Assembly (NCBI RefSeq): GCF_000016425.1
Contig: NC_009380.1
Coordinates: 434,001-498,000, forward strand
Length of the DNA: 64,000 nt
Origin: Salinispora tropica CNB-440
GTDB taxonomy: Bacteria; Actinomycetota; Actinomycetes; Mycobacteriales; Micromonosporaceae
Reading direction: 5' to 3'
Of this stretch, positions 63,446-64,000 are shown in pieces. Position numbers and translations under genes: made by a program. The notes below the pieces were generated by a model, which saw nothing but the letters and a program-made list of their open reading frames with translations, had not been told where the DNA came from and made no database searches. Position 1 is the stretch's first letter. Each line of letters opens with the position of its first letter.

Positions 63446-64000
63446 GTGACCACCGTCGCGCTCAAGGATGTGACCAAGGTCTTCCGAACCGGCACCCTCG
63501 CCGTTGACCGAGTGAATCTTGACGTCGACGACGGTGAGTTCATGGTGCTGCTCGGCCCCTCCGGCTGCGGTAAGTCGACGGTGCTGCGCATGGTCGCCGG
63601 CCTGGAGGAACCGAGCTCCGGCGCGGTCTTTCTCAACGGCGAGCTCGCCAACGATCTGCCGCCCCGGGACCGGTCGGTGGCGATGGTCTTCCAGGACTTC
63701 GCCCTCTACCCGCACCTGAGCGTCGGCGACAACATCGCCTTTCCGCTGCGCCTGGCCGGCCTGGAGCCGGGGCGGCGCGGCGAACGGGTCGCCGATGTCG
63801 CGGGCGCGCTGGGCATCGGCGATATTCTCGATCGCCGGCCCGGGCAGCTCTCCGGTGGTCAGCGTCAGCGGGTCGCCATGGGGCGGGCGATCGTGCGTCG
63901 GCCCGAACTGTTTCTGATGGACGAGCCGCTGTCCAATCTTGACAGCGGGCTCCGCTCCGAGCTGCGTGCGGAGATTTCTGGACTGACCCGGGAGCTGGGA
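63446..64000 (+). CDS. sugar ABC transporter ATPase (MsmX/UgpC type), 3' end outside window
   Basis: 185 residues are visible up to the window edge, still open. It starts at GTG 63446 with GGAGG 5 bases upstream: VTTVALKDVTKVFRTGTLAV. Walker A is GPSGCGKSTVLRMVAGLEEP, the Q-loop VFQDFALYPHLSV, signature LSGGQRQRVAMGRAIVRRPE and Walker B LFLMDEPLSNLD. The sequence is that of CUT1 sugar importers, whose shared ATPases carry a C-terminal regulatory domain not seen here. It lies 180 bases after the polymerase gene and probably starts a new operon. Confidence 0.93.
   Translation, partial: MTTVALKDVTKVFRTGTLAVDRVNLDVDDGEFMVLLGPSGCGKSTVLRMVAGLEEPSSGAVFLNGELANDLPPRDRSVAMVFQDFALYPHLSVGDNIAFPLRLAGLEPGRRGERVADVAGALGIGDILDRRPGQLSGGQRQRVAMGRAIVRRPELFLMDEPLSNLDSGLRSELRAEISGLTRELG

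Overview
The window is high-GC, gene-dense actinobacterial chromosome. GTG starts, four-base ATGA/GTGA overlaps, and actinobacterial marker genes (sepH, DUF3027, DUF2530, DUF3107, the futalosine pathway gene mqnB) point to Micromonosporaceae, most like Salinispora or Micromonospora. That placement is an inference from gene content; no rRNA is present. No CRISPR array, prophage or large biosynthetic cluster is visible.

Layout. 1-9.5 kb: the end of a RecQ-type helicase with a phosphoribosyltransferase-like tail, an XRE regulator, a methyltransferase, a DEAD-box RNA helicase with a repeat-rich leader, DUF3107, a TetR regulator, a long disordered protein and moeZ. 9.6-16.4 kb: a terpene-cyclase-like repeat protein, proA and proB, an alkyltransferase-like (ATL) DNA-repair protein, and a transporter coupled to a PLP decarboxylase. 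16.5-33 kb: an incomplete NADH dehydrogenase locus (nuoB, nuoC, nuoH, then nuoIJKLMN). It is interrupted once by an inverted sugar/alcohol dehydrogenase gene and once by a roughly 6.5 kb block (rarD, a nuoH 3' fragment, a transposase remnant, a two-component system with an ABC exporter, and a xi-class GST). nuoA and nuoD-G are absent.

33-39.3 kb: htpX, a 37-residue membrane peptide, a YoaK-family protein, an SDR, yajQ, tRNA-Tyr, then a decayed strip with a repeat of the tRNA terminator arm and a frameshifted beta-propeller pseudogene, then mqnB. 39.3-46.7 kb: transporters, DUF3027/DUF2530, a purine permease, a MarR-MFS pair with a palindromic operator, and thpR. 46.7-57.5 kb: sepH, serC, citrate synthase, pdxH, an MFS exporter, an aldose epimerase, a nitroreductase, a small ParB-motif protein, a glutaryl-CoA-type dehydrogenase and L-serine dehydratase.

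57.5-63.3 kb is a compact cell-surface polymer operon: an ABC-2 permease and ATPase of the TagG/TagH kind, a CDP-alcohol phosphotransferase with extra domains, and a fusion of a family-2 glycosyltransferase with a TagF-like polyol-phosphate polymerase. Together these could make and export a teichoic-acid-like polymer. The window ends inside an MsmX/UgpC-type sugar ABC ATPase. Several strong hairpins mark transcription ends, and a few genes (the 13.35 kb transporter, nuoC, the histidine kinase, marR) look leaderless.
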